In this document: positions 1-10,029 of the stretch, one piece after another
Layout: each line of letters begins with the position of its first letter
Position numbering within the stretch: position 1 is the first letter of the stretch
Assembly: GCF_002443255.2 (NCBI RefSeq)
Contig: NW_019211454.1
Location: forward strand, 30,858,061-30,922,060
Direction of reading: 5' to 3'
DNA length: 64,000 bases
Origin: Varroa destructor
Taxonomy: Eukaryota; Arthropoda; Arachnida; Mesostigmata; Varroidae
Notes under the pieces: model-generated
The model's input: only the letters and a program-made list of their open reading frames with translations
Told to the model about the DNA's origin: nothing
Databases searched by the model: none
Position numbers and translations under genes: made by a program

Positions 1-38
1 ATACTAATACGACCAAGCCGATAATAAATTGCTATCAG
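1..38 (-). CDS. Possible partial exon running off the window edge
   Basis: On the minus strand a run of ten T followed by AG (39-50) makes a very good 3' splice site. The next 38 bases stay open in one frame to the window edge, starting Leu-Ile-Ala-Ile-Tyr-Tyr. The other two frames close with stops. There is no product call: the piece is too short, and a T-run before AG also arises by chance in A-rich DNA. Confidence 0.08.
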   Translation of the reverse strand, partial: MIAIYYRLGRIS

Positions 39-237
39 CTAAAAAAAAAAGATACATACAGGGCTAAAATACTGTATCCTTTCATTCGAACAGCACTGCA
101 AACTTAAATTAATTAGACTTCTCTTCGCCAAAGTGTATTTAAATGCTATTGTTGTCAACCAACGTGTTCGCGGTGCTGGCAATGGCCAATATCTCATTGC
201 TAGTCACTAGGGAACAAGGTGACTGATTATTTCTTCT

Positions 238-291
238 GCTTCCGGATAGCTACTGCTTCTGCGATAGCAGAAGCAGTAGCTATCCGGATGC
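238..291. repeat. Near-perfect hairpin, 22-bp arms with 4-nt loop
   Basis: Bases 241-262 and 267-288 are exact reverse complements separated by GATA. One mismatch further out, the pairing continues with two more base pairs, giving a 54-nt foldback. Arms of this length with such a short loop are not expected by chance in 64 kb. It could be a fold-back element remnant, a short structured RNA, or a read or assembly foldback. The loop is shorter than usual for a microRNA precursor. It lies in no candidate exon. Confidence 0.9.
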
Positions 292-379
292 GATAATTGT
301 CCAAGGTACTCGAGTTCAATTACGCGCTATCCGCAAGTACATCTACCTTTTACTTAAAATATAGATACAGCCAAAAGTG

Positions 380-664
380 TTAACTTTTACTGTCAACGAA
401 AGTCTCAGTTTCGAAGCTTAAACTAAACGCTTCCGCTTGGACGTTCCACCGTAACCTGTTTACGGTAACATTTTTATCCTGCATTTTCCTGCCGTTACCC
501 CTCGATGTTGCTAACTCTCGCGCTAATTCGCCTACGCGCTTTAGCAAACGATCCGCCGCTTGCCGATTGGTTACACACAAATAGGTTCCTGGTTTGATGA
601 GGCTTAATGCGAAAACCCTATGCTCGAAAAGCACAATGTATTTAGCAAGGGCACAGGATACCCT
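380..664 (-). CDS. Candidate terminal coding exon, unknown product (94 codons)
   Basis: A reasonable 3' splice site on the minus strand (T-rich, ending TTTTAG, 665-680) is followed by 94 open codons in phase 0, ending TAA at 380-382. The frame has no ATG near its 5' end, so it would need an upstream exon. The predicted segment is helix-like and rich in charged residues: an Ala/Arg/Leu/Glu stretch around residues 35-52, then a basic linker and an acidic, serine-rich tail ending DSKS. I recognise no domain. Internal GT sites (for example after ATGTTACC) could shorten it. The length is unusual but not impossible by chance. Confidence 0.28.
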   Translation of the reverse strand, partial: RVSCALAKYIVLFEHRVFALSLIKPGTYLCVTNRQAADRLLKRVGELARELATSRGNGRKMQDKNVTVNRLRWNVQAEAFSLSFETETFVDSKS

Positions 665-850
665 CTAAAATGCAAACGTTCTTTGAACCGCACATCTGTA
701 AAAGCCTGGCCACGTAAAGGAACGTACTGGTCATTTCTTGCCGACTTTTAAATTTTTAACTTTTTAAACAGTAGTTTAATCCTAGCAACCACATTCCCTG
801 AGAAGCTCTAATTAGAAGGACAATAACAATAGCTTTTTTTTCCTCTATAG
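665..850. other. Spacer between candidate exons
   Basis: No supported feature. It holds the acceptor tracts of the divergent candidate exons on either side and little else. Confidence 0.5.
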
Positions 851-968
851 TAAGAAAAAAGGAATTGTACGCTTCCTGTTTGCAGCTTGTTCAATACAAA
901 GGTATATTCAAAATACGTGTACGTTCCCAGACACTATAGCCCAACATATTACTCCTGAAATTCCATAG
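851..968 (+). CDS. Weak candidate exon, unknown product
   Basis: A long pyrimidine tract (TTTTTTTTCCTCTATAG, ending at 850) is a strong 3' splice site. One of the three frames then stays open for 38 codons, from three lysines to a TAG at 966-968. A possible donor AAAG|GTATAT at 900-905 would cut the exon to about 50 nt. No domain is recognised, and the coding length is within chance expectation. Confidence 0.12.
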
Positions 969-2150
969 CGTTATGCCTACGACGAATAATTGTCATAGCC
1001 GATGATAAGAATAACTTTTAACTAATTGCCGAAAAAGTATGTAACGTAATTTAACGTAAAGATATTTTCATTTAGACAAATCCTAGGTTTCCTAAGCCAG
1101 GCAATAATACAGAGTTATTCCTACCCCATGTATCAAAGACCTTCACAGTGCTCATAAATCGAGATGCACACGTAATCCGTATTTGTCTGTCGACAAGCGA
1201 AACATTACACTTAGAAGACAATTATCCTCTACCATCCAAAGCCATACTTAACAGCTGAAAAAGAAAAGCCTTTTCTACCTACTTACTTCGAATTTCGCCT
1301 GTGCCCTTTATAGGCCGCTAAGTTACTGACGAACTGTAGAAACTAGAACGGAGACTAGGCGTTTACATCATTTACCATAAAATATTACATGGAAGCTAGT
1401 TAATTACGATTATTATAGTCTTATTAGACACAGACAATCCACAGGGAACTCTTCATACAAAAGCATTCAAACGTGAGAAGGAACCTAATCTATTAAGTGA
1501 TGAAAATCAATCATTCGGTTACATTTCTCCGGATGGTATTCTATTAGGGTATCGCGTAGTTCATTGTAGATTGGCGTATTCACAGAACGATGACTTATTT
1601 AACTGCCAGTTAAACAAAGGGAAAGGCATCAACGTAACACTAACTACTCCAGTACATCATGACGCTAGTCTTGTGTCTTTAACTATTCTTCGATTCAAAT
1701 CGAAGATCTATGCTGCTTGATGAATTGTCCAGTTAATAATAATCTACACGAAAGTGCTCATCGCCCACCGAACCATGTCGGTCTAAAATTGCCCAAACTT
1801 ATATACGCTATATATATATATATATATATATCTATATATATTATGCTGGTACCAGTGGGACGAGGGCTAGTAAAAAAATCCGTCCCTGTCTCTTCGTTTC
1901 CATTCGTATTTCAGATACACAGGACAGCCGTTGTCCTAGCGACGTTATTTAGTGGGCTGTCCCCGGTTGGGCAGTGGGCCCTCGGATACGATTTTGTTTT
2001 TTACCCCAAAAAGAGTAATCCGCCTAATGAAGCACAACAGTGTACACAGAATATCACTGCGTCCATATTGACGTTGGGTCGGCCTCAAAGTTATTCTCGT
2101 AGTTTACATTGAGCCTCGAGGCTTTGCAAACATTTCACTTAGAAAGTCAA
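969..2150. other. No supported gene; contains a TA microsatellite
   Basis: Apart from the (TA)n run at 1809-1842 nothing stands out. The plus-strand frame at 1717-2112 reads straight through the microsatellite as an alternating Tyr-Ile stretch and opens with a non-ATG codon, so I do not call it a gene. Confidence 0.5.
1809..1842. repeat. (TA)n microsatellite
   Basis: About eleven uninterrupted TA units, one C, then further TA units. Typical dinucleotide repeat and likely polymorphic in length. Confidence 0.95.
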
Positions 2151-2169
2151 TTCCTACTTAATAACATAC

Positions 2170-2396
2170 CTGCTACTTCTGTCAAAACTGTTATGCATAG
2201 TTGGTGCGCAATCTAAGTTGGGAGTTCTAGTATTTGAGAAATTATCGTCAAGATTAATTAGCAGAATGTCCTTCTCAAACGAATTTTTTTCAACACGATG
2301 CTTAGAACCACCAAAGGCTTTTGAGCAATTTGCTTTCGTAGTCTCTGTTCCCCGTATGCGGCACCGGGGACCAAGCAATGATGCCCAAGAGCCCAT
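2170..2396 (-). CDS. Candidate first coding exon, unknown product (75 codons)
   Basis: On the minus strand an ATG at 2396 (followed by G) opens a frame of 75 codons that reaches a textbook 5' splice site, AGCAG|GTATGT, at 2170/2169. Without splicing the frame ends at a TAG at 2154 (80 codons). An in-frame TAA immediately precedes the ATG, so this ATG is the only start. TATAAATA lies about 20 nt upstream, close for a TATA box. The segment is polar and starts MGSWASLLG; the MG plus small-residue start loosely resembles an N-myristoylation site (Gly2), but position 6 is Ala rather than the preferred Ser. Family unknown. Confidence 0.27.
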
Positions 2397-2888
2397 AGAT
2401 TAAAAAACGTATTTATAAACGCCGCAATAGTCTTCAATATGATCGTTGTTTGTTACCACTTCATCATTCAGCTGCCGGTTCATCGGATTCACTACAAGCA
2501 AAATATGAACTTAGTTGCCATACACAACTCGAGTGTTTTTTTAAAAGCTTGCTTTTAGACCCAACACGGCGATCTATCACCAGAGATTACTGTATTTGTT
2601 CTTTCCCAGGAGAGACGGTTACGCATCTTGAGAACGAAAAAAAAAGCAACTTCAAGCAAGAGATCGTGCCCTAACAACGTCCACCGCTAGCGAAACCAAA
2701 GCATCAATGCAAGCTGTGCGTACACCCGACGGATAGTCGCTCTCTGCATAAAACAGTGGGGCCGAGTGCAGCAGCTGCGAGCAGGACGAGGTGCATTTGT
2801 CCTATCAGTAGTGCGAAGACACAGAAACATATGATAAGAAAAGTTCTAAGCGCGATTTTTAATGTCGTGCTTGCCGATGTAGTTCTAC

Positions 2889-3066
2889 CTGTAATGGCGT
2901 GCTAACTTGTAAACTGATCTTTGCTGTTTGACCTGACAAAGCGGATTTCGATTCCGTCCAGGCATGAGTCTGGCGTTGCCATACAAGATACAAGAAAGAG
3001 GTTTCGAGGCTTTGAGCTCTTCATCTGCGTCCATTACTAGCTGTATATTGAGGTCGGGCCAGTCTG
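2889..3066 (-). CDS. Candidate internal exon, unknown product (58 full codons)
   Basis: This is one of the best-formed exons in the window. The minus-strand acceptor has a polypyrimidine tract of about 45 nt (3067-3118, with an 11-T run) ending CACTATAG. The donor TTACAG|GTAGAA lies at 2889/2888. Between them one frame stays open for 58 codons (2 nt, 58 codons, 2 nt). The segment starts Asp-Trp-Pro-Asp-Leu, has an acidic stretch (MDADEELKAS), then becomes basic with two Cys. No family recognised. The same frame is open further upstream to another acceptor at about 3293, giving a longer alternative that reads through the T tract as Phe-rich sequence, which is less likely. Confidence 0.33.
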
Positions 3067-3682
3067 CTATAGTGCGGCAGGATGGGCCGCAAGGAACGAA
3101 AAATAAAAAAAAAAAGCGACCAATGAAATAACAAAGGCTCAACGAGTAGATGAAGAGCGGACTGATACACTGTTCGGACGACTCTTGACATCTACATATG
3201 TTCATACAGAAAAAGATTTGTAAGTAAACCTCCATAGTACGTACCCATTTGCAGTACGTACAAACATTGTATGTGTTATAAACAGCACACACTGTAAATG
3301 AGACGTATCTTCTATTGCAACAACGTTAGTTGAAGCTTGATATGAGGCGTTTCTACAAACAACAGTCCTTGTTGGCTCATTTTTATGTCATTATGTATAT
3401 TTTTATGTTATATTTTATGTATGTTAAGAAAATATAACACGCGTCATTATAACTGGGATGTCTAGGCCATTATGTGGAAAAAAGATCCAATATATATAAA
3501 TACTGATTTGTTCACCTGTGTGAGCTCTGAAACGAATCTATTTTAGGGCGGATGAATATTTCACTACCTAATGAGCAACACAACGTCATTCAAAGAAAGC
3601 AGAGCGATTCAGCTGGCATTATCCTTTTGAGCTTTATATTAGAGGCGTATGAACTTCATTAAAAATGCAAAGAAATTGTTTT

Positions 3683-3880
3683 TTAAAAAAAATCTTTGCC
3701 ATACGTGTAGGTGAAAAGGGCAGACGCTTGCGATAAACGAATACCTCTGCACGGTTGTTGTGAGTTGGCCTGACTGGGTCCTAAAAAACCGTATACGTGA
3801 ATCGGGGCATTTTTCATGCCGCCCGAAGGGTTATCAATGCTTGGGCCTGCACGGGGTCGTAAACGGTACCGAAGAGTCAT
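3683..3880 (-). CDS. Weak ORF, 65 codons, unknown product
   Basis: An ATG at 3880 starts 65 codons ending TAA. The product is Pro/Gly/Arg-rich (contains GPSIDNPSGG) with no recognised domain. There is no splice or poly(A) support, and the stretch is G+C-richer than its flanks. It may be chance. Confidence 0.1.
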   Translation of the reverse strand: MTLRYRLRPRAGPSIDNPSGGMKNAPIHVYGFLGPSQANSQQPCRGIRLSQASALFTYTYGKDFF

Positions 3881-3899
3881 ATGACAGATGTACAAATGA

Positions 3900-6180
3900 A
3901 TACAGGTGTAAGTAGGCTGAAGCGTGCGCGTGAAAGGCTACTCTGAGGTCGCAAACATAAGCTTTGAGCATACTGAATGTTCTAGCTACCTCTTGTTAGC
4001 AGTTGATATAAATTCAGAAAGCTTAATTTTCCTGTTTTTTTTTAAAAAAATTTTTTATCTAATTTTGTTCCCATTCTTACTTTAGTTGATTGATGAATTT
4101 ATTGATTTCGCTTTTTTGACTTTTAGCCTATTGTATACTATACGATTTTGTAACTCCTATGTAACATACGGCAGGCTTAGTCTAGACATTCATTAATGGT
4201 CAGTCAGATTAAAATCATTTTCATAACACTATTTCAATGTGGATCGAGATTTATGGCATTTGTCTATTATATAATAGGGTTATGTGATCTACAATTTGTA
4301 CCCGATCGATAAGCTACAGCTCCTTCTATAAAACAAGCTAGCCATTTCAAACTGATTTGCCTTCGGGATGAAAATGTTTTTATATAGTGAATAACACGTT
4401 TCATCTGTTAGGGATTGTTGTATCTTGAGCGGCATCAGACAAATACTCTTTAGCATCGCCAAAATCCTCTAGTCACAGATCACAGTTTCGATACTGGCCT
4501 GATACAAGCTTCATCAGGTCGCTGATAACGGTTTTTTTCTACTGCACGCTAAGAATAATTTTTTTTTTATTAAAATAATATGCTTGAAGAGGTAACTCAG
4601 TTCTATAAATATATATATACATGGTTCTACTGAAAGGAACTTTGTCAATGTGGGTGCAATAGTTAGTCCTGTGTTACTAGGCCGGGTATACTGAAAAATT
4701 ACTCTATGCGCAGTGTTTTACATTGCTCTGCCCTTACATGAGCGTAGGTGTAATTTACACAGTCATTTTATCACTGCAGATATATAAAGCAGATGTGTGC
4801 ACGTGTCATATGCGATGATACGATAAGATCCTTTTAGGGTAATAACAAGCGCGTGTTACAGCGCAAGCTCTCGCCGTAAAATGACTGCTTCAGAAGCTCA
4901 GTAGCGGATCACAATTATCGCTAGGAGCAGCTTGCAACACGATATTCTTGTGCTTCAATGGCTACACTAAGCGAACTTTGATTATTTACGGAAGAAAAAT
5001 GAGGCCTGAAATTCTTCTTTACCGTAATTAATTGAACTTGATCTGCGTTAGGCCCCAAAAGGCGCTCGTGTAATCCAATAATTGCGCAAGTTCGATGATG
5101 GTAGAGGTTAAGAAACGGAATCTAGAACGACGATATTGCCTAGTACGTGATCATGATCGAGGCACACTACTTTCTGTCGACGTATAGTGCACGGTAGTAA
5201 CCATATGTTTGGGAAATACAAATGGGAAAATGGAGAACGCTGAAGCTACCAGATACCTCTCATTTGTCCGTATTTTGTTGGCTGGTTCTCAGACGCTCGG
5301 CGACTTCAGCTATGGGATACCGTTAATAAAACAAGTCTAACAGTTTTTAATTAACTGATTTTTAATTAAGGAAAACTGGGATTGTATTACTCGAAAAAGG
5401 TGGCTTTGTTCATCAAGAATAATTTCCAAATGGGCTGCATTTCACTGTAAGTTGAAGTGATGTAGTACAGAACTTGGCTGAAAATGATTGACCGCCTGCT
5501 CCAGAACGATCAAGGTATAGGTACCATATCCAGCCATCTTTAAATGGCTTGGTATAGGTCTAACGAGTAGGGTACTATAGTACATGAGACGTTCAACTAG
5601 TAAAGGATAAGAAAACAGAGTTTTTGGTCGTATTTAAAAAAAACAGTGTCGTCACCACTGTGTTTGCCCTGTTCGTTCTGAGACCTTGAAGGTTTCGACT
5701 GAACAAGGGGCCCTATTGCAAATCACGTTGCAGCATAATCATATAGTTTTTTTTTAACATTAAATTTACTAATTCTTCTACCACGCCCGGTCTAAATGAT
5801 CATATCTTGAGGAAAAGTTCTAACTTTTCTAATTGATCGTAAACATTCAGGCGGCCTGATAATGTCTAAATAAGTGCGAACTGTCGACCGGACAAGATTT
5901 TGCTACGTCTTATAAACACATAGTAAATCAAACACTCGCCATAAATCCGAGGACGTATGATGTGACAACGAAAAAACAGGCTTATAATTTCTTTATTTTG
6001 CTCTCTGACACATTTTCCTACTACGTTGTACTACTAGGTAGTACGTTGGCTGTGCTTTTAGAACTAAGCAAAGTACTTACGTAAAGGTGCAGTAAACGGG
6101 TGGTTACTGTAACTAAATGAAAAGTATCTGTATAACTTGCAATTATCCAGTGCCTTGTCCTTCTAAATGAAAAATTAACA
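3900..6180. other. Gene-free stretch, nothing recognised
   Basis: Dense stops in all six frames, A/T-rich, with scattered homopolymers. At about 5518-5558 a small imperfect stem (TACCA...TGGTA enclosing AGCCAT...ATGGCT) is flanked by two copies of GGTATAGG. I see no RNA gene or mobile element. Confidence 0.6.
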
Positions 6181-6206
6181 TTAGCCGTATACGTTTGCCT
6201 TTGCAG

Positions 6207-6289
6207 CTTGGAAAGGTGACTATAGCTGTTTCATAAAATATGGCCCCTCGGAATTTATGGCCTCTCTAAATGTGGCTAGCACATTATAA
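6207..6289 (+). CDS. Candidate short terminal exon with Ig-domain-like pattern
   Basis: The acceptor (GTTTGCCTTTGCAG, ending 6206) is good. In the phase needing one upstream base, 26 codons run to TAA at 6287-6289. The residues include GDYSC, then Lys-Tyr-Gly, then SLNV. That spacing (Tyr-x-Cys, Gly, then Leu-x-Val) matches the F and G strands closing an immunoglobulin-like domain. Known of the family: such domains are often split by introns. The rest of the domain (first Cys, Trp) would have to lie in an upstream exon, which I did not find. A chance match is quite possible in 26 residues. Confidence 0.2.
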
Positions 6290-6799
6290 GAATCTCTATT
6301 GATAAAAAAAAAATTAACAGTGGCAACGTGAGGACGTAAACGACCACCTTAGTAGTGGGTTTTAGACAACCTACTTATATTAGCACCATGCGCAAAGAGA
6401 CAATCCCATTTAAAAAAAAAAAGCAACAACTACAGACCAATTCGTCTGGGTTATATAAATATAAGGAGTAAGTGATAACAGCCCCTTCACAGACTCGCAA
6501 TAGCTAATAAGATCGTTTGTTGTCTATTAAATATGTGCTGATTAAGTGAAAAATGTGACTGTTTACTCCTATTCACTTAAATTATTGATCGCCTCTAGGT
6601 GATTACGTTGAACGCTTTGCTTAGATTGCAGAAATTCACAGTACCTCCTAGTGGCACAGTCACGTAAGTAATTAATCGACTGTGGTTACAAGAAATATAC
6701 CGACTGTTGCAATAATATTTGTTCTATTTATTATTATATCTATTGCTATTAAAAAGTTATCGATATTTATGTAAATTTTTACAATGGTACAACGCGGTA

Positions 6800-6823
6800 C
6801 AGAGGTACAACGCTGTACCTCTG
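6800..6823. repeat. Hairpin with 9-bp perfect arms
   Basis: CAGAGGTAC (6800-6808) and GTACCTCTG (6815-6823) pair across a 6-nt loop. The GGTACAACGC motif just upstream (6787-6796) repeats part of the stem and loop. Short and of unknown meaning. Confidence 0.7.
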
Positions 6824-7070
6824 CTTCCTTTTAGGACGACAAAAAAAAAATACGAATAATTTAGCAGATCTTCTTGGATATTTTAGTTGGAATCCTAGAA
6901 GTTTTTCGGCGATTAGGAATCTTTGGTCTATGAGACATCGCTTGAAGGCCTTAGCCATTGATTACGACATCAGGGCGCATCCGAAAATCCGATCCGTTCG
7001 TTTGTTTTAAGTTAAGGTTCACCACATTTAGAAACATGACGTTTTAGAGCATGCATTACCGATTCTTCAG

Positions 7071-7181
7071 TTTTTCCAAGTGTCATTTCTCAGAAACTCC
7101 TTCGTTGCAACTTTATTAGTTTTGACAGAATTTATCACTTATATAACCGCTTTTAGCTGTTCTCGACTCGAGTATCCCTGA
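7071..7181 (+). CDS. Weak candidate exon, hydrophobic
   Basis: After the acceptor ATTCTTCAG (ending 7070) a frame is open for 36 codons, ending TGA. Residues 11-30 are strongly hydrophobic, like a membrane helix (ATLLVLTEFITYITAF). The polypyrimidine tract is short and T-rich DNA codes hydrophobic residues anyway, so this is weak. Confidence 0.1.
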   Translation, partial: FFQVSFLRNSFVATLLVLTEFITYITAFSCSRLEYP

Positions 7182-8020
7182 GGAGCGAAATAGATCCTTT
7201 AGTAGATGACTCATCTACTTCTCAATAGACATACATGATTAGATATATGTGTCACACCTTTTATCTGGTACACTTTTTTAGTAGCCTGTTATAGAGAATG
7301 TTGTTGTCTTCACTGGAATTGTGTCCGGCCTAAATAATTTACGTCAATCAATAATTTGCAATAGAAAATCACACAAGTTGAATCAATGCGTAACGGCCGA
7401 TTACGTCAAAATTACGTTACACAGTAATCATAGTCTGCGATATCGTTATTCTGCAAGCCGGGGTATGAGTTCCTATTATTGCAATACTACCTACTGATTG
7501 AAAGGGAAAGCTAGCATTTCAATTTGTTTATATTGAGTTAATCGTTCGCAGTTATCAGTCCGCTTTTCCAACACCGTATCGCACGCTTCAGGAATACAGG
7601 TTGAACACATAGGACCAGAATATTAACCGTGCTTCCTAAATTGGATAGCTCGAATCTCGCGTTGCCTGCCTGCCTGCCTCACTTCAGGCCGTTCTCGCTG
7701 AGGGACATCGGAGATATATGTTGGCTTGTCACCGCCAGCGTAATGAAGAAAATATACAGTTAATTGCCTCCTGAATATTACATGTCTTTGGTAAAGGTTG
7801 TACTGGGTACATTCGTAAGGCTCAGCACATGTTGCAACGACGTTTATTTATTAATCCTGTCTTATCTCTAACGGTGCAATTATTGTCGATTTTCAAATCG
7901 CAATAAATTATTTTGTGCGGCCACATGTCCTCTTCTGTCAAAATCCTAGTTGGCTTGCCAGCTGTATTTTTACGTATCGTAAGCTTGCCTGTTTTGCTGG
8001 TCGAAAAAACCTATTTTCTA
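7182..8020. other. No supported gene; small TGCC repeat
   Basis: Contains (TGCC)4 at 7663-7680 and otherwise nothing recognised. Confidence 0.5.
7663..7680. repeat. (TGCC)4 tetranucleotide repeat
   Basis: Four perfect TGCC units followed by TC. Short microsatellite. Confidence 0.85.
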
Positions 8021-8023
8021 ATT

Positions 8024-8236
8024 CTATATTTTTCTGTACTTCAACTTCTTGGATTCCGGTGGGATTTGCCTAATCGCCGAGATGCTTATCTTGGCCAAAA
8101 GCAATAAGCCCCTTGTTAGATTCGTTTTGCTACATGGCCTTTCATCATCATCATCAACAGCTTCTAGATTTGGCTGATATAGCGCGTGTGGCGGTGTCGT
8201 CAGCTGTTTCTTGTTATTTGTATGAGAGGCAAGCAT
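8024..8236 (-). CDS. Candidate continuation frame with Asp run, unknown product
   Basis: This frame follows the minus-strand ORF ending at 8240 in the same phase, separated only by a TGA and one codon. It begins ATG at 8236 and runs 70 codons. A (TCATCA)n run at 8142-8156 encodes four consecutive Asp. The second half becomes hydrophobic then basic. It may be a separate chance ORF, the rest of a coding region interrupted by one stop (decayed gene), or an exon joined by splicing around the stop. Confidence 0.13.
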   Translation of the reverse strand: MLASHTNNKKQLTTPPHALYQPNLEAVDDDDERPCSKTNLTRGLLLLAKISISAIRQIPPESKKLKYRKI

Positions 8237-8239
8237 AAC

Positions 8240-8452
8240 TCAGCAACTGGTTGTTAGCTTATCCTTTTTAGCAATGCGTTGGATAATCATTTGTAGTTGG
8301 GAGCTCAGGCCACCAACTTTTCCGGTGGCCCTTTCTAAATAAATTTCCAAGTTGGTCAAACACTCTTCAAAGAACTTATCGCTTTCGACGCGTTCTGCTA
8401 GGTTTTTTGAAGGCTCTAGTTCCTCGTTCGTCAAATCTTTAACCAATACCAT
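8240..8452 (-). CDS. Candidate exon or small ORF, helical and charged (70 codons)
   Basis: From ATG 8452 the frame encodes 70 residues unlike random translation here: rich in Glu, Lys, Leu, few Arg or Pro, with heptad-like helical stretches (LTNEELEPSKNLAERVESD; then Phe-Phe-Glu-Glu-Cys-Leu). The frame opens upstream to an AG at about 8480 that could be a 3' splice site, though it lacks a pyrimidine tract. Spliced to the phase-0 exon at 8893-9000 the reading frame would be kept. It ends at a TGA, and the same frame resumes at 8236. Product unknown. Confidence 0.25.
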   Translation of the reverse strand: MVLVKDLTNEELEPSKNLAERVESDKFFEECLTNLEIYLERATGKVGGLSSQLQMIIQRIAKKDKLTTSC

Positions 8453-8856
8453 CACGAATTTGCCACTTTTAGAATTTTTCTATGTCATTCCCCTAAGCTG
8501 TTACAACTCAGTATCGCTTAGTATAAATGATGCTCTGTTTGCACCCGATTTGAATAATAGAATTTTTAACAATGGAAGAAAATAAAAGCAGCGTCCGTTT
8601 GTATAATAGATGCATATTTTGGTCAAATGGTGGCTCTTCGTACCCTGCCTACGAAAGGGGTACCTTGACAGTGCTTAGAAACGAAAGGCAAGCAGCAGTT
8701 GCAGAATCGAAGGAAGGCTATTATTTTATTTGAAATCATGAACATCGGCTTGTGCCAATCTCGTTTCGGCATACTGCTCGCTGTTATCTCTCGTACGTAG
8801 AACTACGAACGGACAAACTGTCCCGTGAGCGAAACTTCGCTTCGATGTTAAAACGA

Positions 8857-9189
8857 TCAAGCATTTCTAGACACGCTGACGTCCTCACATACCGTGCACA
8901 GTGTCTCCTCTTGTAATGCCTTGCCCCAATTTCTTCTTCGAATGTCTTTCCCCAACTGGAATATCTGCTTACAAACAGAATTATTAACTCGTTTTTGTTT
9001 CTGGAAGGCAAAACTAATACAATCAAGTACGATATTTAGTATAGTTCTATAGTAAATAAAAAGGCTATAGTTCGTTAATGCCGCTATGTGTATCGTTACT
9101 GCAAGGAGCCCCTTGCGCAGCAACCCTTTAATCAAGACTGCAACTATTAAAGCTAATTTGATTGATTCAAATAATACATTTCTTCTCAT
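8857..9189 (-). CDS. Candidate ORF or exon, membrane segments then basic tail (110 codons)
   Basis: ATG 9189 opens 110 codons. Residues 9-60 hold two or three hydrophobic stretches (for example LALIVAVLIKGLL), and the C-terminal half is basic and polar. Inside it, a good acceptor (TAGTTTTGCCTTCCAG, ending 9001) and a consensus donor ACG|GTATGT (8893/8892) define a 36-codon phase-0 exon, 8893-9000, with residues such as QLGKDIRRRNWGKALQEE. Either the whole ORF or only this exon could be real. The 8240-8452 frame 440 nt downstream on the same strand is a plausible next exon. No family recognised. Confidence 0.25.
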   Translation of the reverse strand: MRRNVLFESIKLALIVAVLIKGLLRKGLLAVTIHIAALTNYSLFIYYRTILNIVLDCISFAFQKQKRVNNSVCKQIFQLGKDIRRRNWGKALQEETLCTVCEDVSVSRNA

Positions 9190-9941
9190 TCAAATTGGTA
9201 TATATTGTATATACGTTGCATTGCTTTGTTGGTCTATTCATTAGCTATTTTGTAAATCCGTTATCTAGACTGTGACGCAAACGTTTAGTTCATTATCGAT
9301 AGAGCGGCCATTCTTCTCGGAGGGATTTATACTGCTGCGACGCCATTTCTAATGACCATTCTACAATGCTTGTTCCCCATCGAGGTAACGCTTGCTTTCT
9401 ATAGCTGTCGTTTTGTCACAATGACACTGATGTCTAGCTCTGGGAATCAAGAAAGCGTAGTATTGCCTACCTTCAAACGCTGTCCAGTCACGGATAATAT
9501 ACTGAGATTCGTAATACATTAATGCCCGCATCTTTCAGAAGCCTGCGGATTGGTTCCGACAAAGATGCCTATTATTCAGGATATATTGCACAATAGTGAT
9601 TAGTAGGCCACAAACAGAACCATGTTAGAAAAAGATTGCGGTCTAATTTGCATCGTTTATTATAACAATGTAATTTAGAATCGATTTCGAGATGCTCAGA
9701 GCTGAATTGTTAAGCTCTATTTCCGCCATATATCCATATTCAAAGCCGACATATAGGGTATTCAATTATTTTTCTAGTATCTAGCTCTTGTGAGCGTCTG
9801 GAAGGCCTTTATTTATATTATGCGAATAGCCGAACTGTGAAATATTTCACAGGTAAAAACCTGCTGCGTACTTACAGCTTAATATCATTCGACCATTCTT
9901 GCAGTTAATGTTTTACACAACTACACAGTATTTTCTTTCAG
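9190..9941. other. No supported gene
   Basis: A/T-rich, stops in all frames. It carries only the pyrimidine tract leading into the candidate exon at 9942. Confidence 0.5.
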
Positions 9942-10029
9942 ACGGTTGGAGACAGAAGCCGTTCCTTTTCATCTTATAGAAGTCATACGTTTTGGAAGCA
10001 CCTTATTGACAGATTTTCATTATCGGTAA
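9942..10029 (+). CDS. Candidate exon, unknown product (28 codons)
   Basis: A strong acceptor (ATTTTCTTTCAG, ending 9941) is followed by one open frame of 28 codons with a protein-like mix (RLETEAVPFHLIEVIRFGS). It reaches either a donor CG|GTAATT at 10025/10026 or the TAA overlapping that donor. No domain recognised. Confidence 0.18.

Noticed and set aside
1717..2112. 131-codon plus frame.
   Set aside because: Length comes partly from the (TA)n repeat read as Tyr-Ile, and the start is non-ATG.
2885..3292. 135-codon minus frame as a single exon.
   Set aside because: It reads through an 11-T tract and a long pyrimidine run as Phe-rich sequence; the shorter exon 2889-3066 using that tract as acceptor is more plausible.
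7663..7680. Possible CRISPR-like or satellite array.
   Set aside because: Only four TGCC units; a simple microsatellite.
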